Source of the DNA: Geothermobacter hydrogeniphilus
GTDB lineage: Bacteria > Desulfobacterota > Desulfuromonadia > Desulfuromonadales > Geothermobacteraceae
DNA length: 64,000 bases
Assembly (NCBI RefSeq): GCF_002898515.1
Contig: NZ_PPFX01000009.1
Location: forward strand, 16,149 to 80,148
Direction: 5' to 3'
Shown here: one piece after another, positions 61,156 to 64,000 of the stretch
Layout of the letters: the number at the start of each line of letters is the position of its first letter
How positions within the stretch are numbered: position 1 is the first letter of the stretch
Notes under the pieces: generated by a model
Seen by the model: the letters and a program-made list of their open reading frames with translations, nothing else
What the model was told of the DNA's origin: nothing
The model's database searches: none
Program-made: the position numbers and the translations under genes

Positions 61156-61875
61156 TCAATTCTCTCGCAGAGCGCCCAGTCCATGCAACCGGCGCCGCTC
61201 CATGACAAGGTCGAACATGCGCCGGAAAACCGCGTCAACATCCAGCCCGGTGGTATCAATCAGCACGGCATCCTCGGCCTGGACCAACGGGGCGATACTG
61301 CGGTTCATATCGGCTTGGTCCCGCTCGGCTACTTCCCGTATGGTCTGTTCCAGGTCAACCGCGTGCCCCCTGGCGCGAAGTTCAAGATAACGCCGCCTGC
61401 CCCGCTCTTCGGTCGTGGCCTGAAGAAAGATCTTCACCTCGGCGTCGGGAAAGACCACGCTGCCGATATCACGCCCTTCGAGCACCACGCCGCCATCGGC
61501 TCCAAGCCGTCGTTGCTGATCAACCAGCGCCTGCCGGACAACGGCCACGGCGGCAACCCGGGCGGTCAGCAGGCTGACCTCGGGTGTGCGGATCAGCTCA
61601 CTGACATCTTCACCATTGAGAAAAACCCGCAAATCCCCTTCACAACGGCGAAAATCGATCTCAAGAGTCCCACAGAGCGACTCCAGGCCCACGGCGTCGT
61701 CCGCCTTGATCCCGTTGCGAAGGGCCGCCAGGGCAACCGAACGGTACATGGCTCCGGTATCGATGTTGAGATACTTGAGACGTTCGGCCAGCCGTCGGCT
61801 CAAGGTGCTTTTGCCAACCCCGGAAGGCCCGTCGATGGCAACAATCAACTCCCGTCGATGATTGGACTCAGCCAT
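61156..61875 (-). CDS. cmk: Cytidylate kinase
   Basis: It phosphorylates CMP and dCMP to the diphosphates. I chose the ATG at 61875 (MAESNHRRELIVAIDGPSGVGKS), giving 239 residues; the in-frame start at 61962 lies inside aroA. The P loop is GPSGVGKST (near 16). The CMP-binding part reads LNIDTGAMYRSVAL, and the DRDQADMNRSIAPL and VLIDTTGL segments are typical. It overlaps aroA by 8 bases, so translation is likely coupled. Confidence 0.93.
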   Translation of the reverse strand: MAESNHRRELIVAIDGPSGVGKSTLSRRLAERLKYLNIDTGAMYRSVALAALRNGIKADDAVGLESLCGTLEIDFRRCEGDLRVFLNGEDVSELIRTPEVSLLTARVAAVAVVRQALVDQQRRLGADGGVVLEGRDIGSVVFPDAEVKIFLQATTEERGRRRYLELRARGHAVDLEQTIREVAERDQADMNRSIAPLVQAEDAVLIDTTGLDVDAVFRRMFDLVMERRRLHGLGALREN

Positions 61876-63163
61876 GACGCACCTTTTCAAGCAGCTCCCA
61901 GAAGTCGGGAAAAGAAGTGGCGGTGCAGGCGGTGTTGTCGATCCGGACCTCTCCGGCGGCACGCAGTCCCGCGATCGCCATGCTCATGGCGATACGGTGG
62001 TCACCATGAGAATCGACCCGGCCGCCGGACAGCGTCTCCCGACCGTGAATCACCATACCATCTTCCCGCGCCTCAAGATCGGCGCCGAGCTTACCGAGTT
62101 CCGTGACCATGGCGGCGATACGGTCGGTCTCCTTGACGCGCAGTTCACGGGCGTCGCGGATCACCGTGACGCCTTCCGCCACGGCCGCGGCGACGCTGAT
62201 AACCGGAAATTCGTCGATCGCCCGCGGCACCAGGTCACCGCCGATCTCGATCCCGCGCAGATCACTGTGCCGCACCAGCAGATCGGCCACCGGTTCGCCG
62301 CTGACCTCGCGGCAATTGAGCGGTTCGATACAACCGCCCATGGCCTGCAGAATGTCAATCACCCCGCTGCGGGTCGGATTGATGCCGACATTGCGGATCA
62401 GCAGCTCGCTGCCGGGGGTGATCAGCGCCGCCACCAGAAAGAAGGCCGCCGAGGAGATGTCACCGGGGACAGCGACCTCGCGGCCGGACAGACGCGGCTG
62501 CGGCTGGATGGTGACGCCGCCGGCAAAGGTCCGCAGGTCGGCGCCGAAGAAGCTGAGCATCCGCTCGCTGTGATCGCGTGACAGATGCGGTTCGTGAACC
62601 GTGGTCGGTCCGTCGGCGTAGAGTCCGGCCAGCAGCAGCGCTGACTTGACCTGGGCGCTGGCGATCGGCGAATGATAGTCGATACCGACCAGACTGCCCC
62701 CCCGGATCGCCAGCGGGGCGCGCTCATCACCGTCCCGCCCCTGAATGCGGGCTCCCATCAGGGACAGCGGAGTGGTAACCCGTTTCATCGGCCGCCGCCG
62801 CAGGTACTGATCACCGGTCAACACCGAAAAGAAGGCCTGCCCGGACAGCAGGCCGGTCATCAGCCGCATGGTGGTTCCGGAATTGCCGCAATCCAGCACG
62901 TCCTCCGGCTCCGTGAGACCATGCAGGCCGTGTCCGTGGATCAACAGCGCCCCGTCAGCCCGCTCCTCAATCCTGATCCCCATCGCCCGGAAGGCGGCGA
63001 GAGTGGCATGGTTGTCTTCGCCATGCAGGAAACCGCGAACCAGGGTTTCGCCCTCGGCCAGCGAACCGAGCATGATCGAACGATGGGAAATCGACTTGTC
63101 GCCGGGGACGGTTATTTCACCACCGAAACGGCTCACTGAGGTCATAATTCTGTGTTCAACCAT
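61868..63163 (-). CDS. aroA: 3-phosphoshikimate 1-carboxyvinyltransferase (EPSP synthase)
   Basis: It joins shikimate 3-phosphate and phosphoenolpyruvate in the shikimate pathway. The protein has 431 residues. Landmarks are GDKSISHRSIMLGSLAEG (PEP Lys near 22), DCGNSGTTMRLMTGLLSGQ, the RRRPMKR segment, and SHGDHRIAMSMAIAGL with DNTACTATSFPDF near the end. The typical two-lobed repeat pattern is complete. The gene lies between tyrA and cmk, as in Geobacter. Met7 (63145) is an alternative start. Confidence 0.94.
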   Translation of the reverse strand: MVEHRIMTSVSRFGGEITVPGDKSISHRSIMLGSLAEGETLVRGFLHGEDNHATLAAFRAMGIRIEERADGALLIHGHGLHGLTEPEDVLDCGNSGTTMRLMTGLLSGQAFFSVLTGDQYLRRRPMKRVTTPLSLMGARIQGRDGDERAPLAIRGGSLVGIDYHSPIASAQVKSALLLAGLYADGPTTVHEPHLSRDHSERMLSFFGADLRTFAGGVTIQPQPRLSGREVAVPGDISSAAFFLVAALITPGSELLIRNVGINPTRSGVIDILQAMGGCIEPLNCREVSGEPVADLLVRHSDLRGIEIGGDLVPRAIDEFPVISVAAAVAEGVTVIRDARELRVKETDRIAAMVTELGKLGADLEAREDGMVIHGRETLSGGRVDSHGDHRIAMSMAIAGLRAAGEVRIDNTACTATSFPDFWELLEKVRHG

Positions 63164-63175
63164 AGTTGATCCGAT

Positions 63176-64000
63176 CTACAAGATAGCATCACGTAACAGT
63201 TTGGATTTCAAAAAGAAATCATAAAGCTTCTGGCCTTCTCCGGAGCGGATGTCCTCTTTCAGTTCGGCAAGGAAATTTTCATAACGCTCCATCATTTCAA
63301 GCAACGCCTCGCGATTGGTCAGGGCGATATCGCGCCACATGGTCGGATCCGAAGAGGCGATACGGGTGAAGTCCCGAAACCCACCGGCGGAATATTCAAG
63401 GATATTCTCCTCGAAACGATCATAGGACCCGACGGCATTGACCAGCGTGTAGGCGATCATGTGCGGCAGATGACTGATGGCGGCAAGAATGCGGTCATGC
63501 TTTTCCACCTCCATCACCACCACCTCGCTGCCGGCGACCTGCCACATCCGCCGCACCGTCTCCAGGGCCGCCGCGGGAGTGATCGGCGTGGGCGTCAGAA
63601 TACAGCGTTTGTCCCGATAAAGAGTGGAGAAGGCCGCCGTGGCGCCACTGTTTTCCGTACCGGCAATGGGATGTCCGGGGACAAAGGCGATGCCGGGCGG
63701 CAGCAGCGGTTCAATCTGGTGGATGACATCCCCCTTGACGCTGCCGCCGTCGGTCAGGATCGACCCCGGTTTCATGGCCGGCAGCAGCTGTCCGGCCAGG
63801 GAACCAAACGTCTGTACCGGCGTGGAGAGAAAAACCAGGTCGGCCCCCTGAACCGCCTCGACCGGATCGAGACAGTAGCGATCGACAATCTCCAGTTCAA
63901 GCGCGGTTTCAAGGTTTTCAATACTGCGTCCGGCACCGACAATGTCATCGACAACACCGGCATCACGCAACGCCAGGGCGAGTGACCCGCCGATCAACCC
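63176..64000 (-). CDS. tyrA: Prephenate dehydrogenase (N-terminus outside window)
   Basis: It oxidises prephenate to 4-hydroxyphenylpyruvate for tyrosine. About 275 codons are visible, reading in frame to the window edge (GLIGGSLALALRDAG), which is the NAD-binding Gly motif, so about 5-10 residues are missing upstream. DLVFLSTPVQTFGSL and the substrate region GHPIAGTENSGATAA mark the family; HDRILAAISHLPHMIAYTLV is the conserved core helix. No ACT domain follows. It is the first gene in the visible aro block, 12 bases before aroA. Confidence 0.93.
   Translation of the reverse strand, partial: GLIGGSLALALRDAGVVDDIVGAGRSIENLETALELEIVDRYCLDPVEAVQGADLVFLSTPVQTFGSLAGQLLPAMKPGSILTDGGSVKGDVIHQIEPLLPPGIAFVPGHPIAGTENSGATAAFSTLYRDKRCILTPTPITPAAALETVRRMWQVAGSEVVVMEVEKHDRILAAISHLPHMIAYTLVNAVGSYDRFEENILEYSAGGFRDFTRIASSDPTMWRDIALTNREALLEMMERYENFLAELKEDIRSGEGQKLYDFFLKSKLLRDAIL

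Noticed and set aside
1-64000. CRISPR array or tRNA genes
   Set aside because: No evenly spaced short repeats with unique spacers and no cloverleaf with a CCA-compatible acceptor were noticed on either strand.

Overview
The window is a chromosomal segment, high in G+C apart from one AT-rich island, and most likely comes from a Desulfuromonadales/Geobacterales-type bacterium. The main reason is the right-hand gene order tyrA-aroA-cmk-ispH-rpsA-sppA-ihfB, which I know from Geobacter and Desulfuromonas relatives, together with a cysE-iscR-iscS-mnmA-mtaB run, a class I fumarase and many envelope lipoproteins. The assignment is inference from content; no search was run.

Positions 1-9057 (minus strand) form an operon of secreted or surface proteins: a seven-bladed propeller protein, a rhodanese-fold protein without a catalytic Cys, a small protein ending in a dockerin-like EF-hand module, and a very large protein that leaves the window. 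That last protein starts with a cohesin-like domain, continues with carboxypeptidase-regulatory-like modules and ends, as far as seen, in near-identical CARDB repeats. A small HEXXH membrane protein lies just upstream of the operon.

Positions 9808-27631 (minus strand) hold the most unusual locus. A glycine-rich secreted protein is followed by a 3100-residue multidomain secreted protein, whose stop codon overlaps (TAATG) the start of a Sec-exported YD-repeat/Rhs protein. The Rhs gene is split by a run of 12 G/C at 15931-15942 and would be one frame with 11, so it is either phase-variable or a sequencing error. The Rhs tip is AT-rich and hydrophobic and is followed, with an ATGA overlap, by a membrane protein that could be its immunity protein. 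Downstream lies a second, broken copy: a piece of Rhs core about 90% identical to the intact gene, a truncated IS4-type transposase gene, a glycine-zipper tip and another small membrane protein. This is the layout of a displaced toxin-tip cassette.

Positions 27919-41628 are mostly housekeeping genes: tRNA modification (mtaB, mnmA), cysteine and sulfur metabolism (iscS, iscR, cysE), a REC-GAF-PAS-histidine kinase, ilvA, class I fumarase, an FKBP/SlyD-like isomerase, a hot-dog thioesterase and mutM. Two inverted copies of a MITE-like repeat flank a 6-kb part of it.

Positions 41732-49243 carry peptide ABC transporter permeases and a binding protein without an ATPase, interrupted by a lone MshEN-domain protein and an OmpA/TSP3 lipoprotein, then a LolA/LolB-like lipoprotein and a TPR lipoprotein.

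Positions 49602-54180 (plus strand) encode a partner-switching module: a Na+/solute symporter fused to GAF and PP2C phosphatase domains, a STAS antagonist and an RsbW-like kinase. A 162-bp repeat sits between the symporter-phosphatase and the STAS gene. It is shared with 35311-35472 and shows compensatory base changes in two stems; a shortened third copy lies at 42595-42653.

Positions 54164-64000 (minus strand) contain a HAD phosphatase, lgt, an RluA-family pseudouridine synthase, and the ihfB-sppA-rpsA-ispH-cmk-aroA-tyrA block, with tyrA running off the window.
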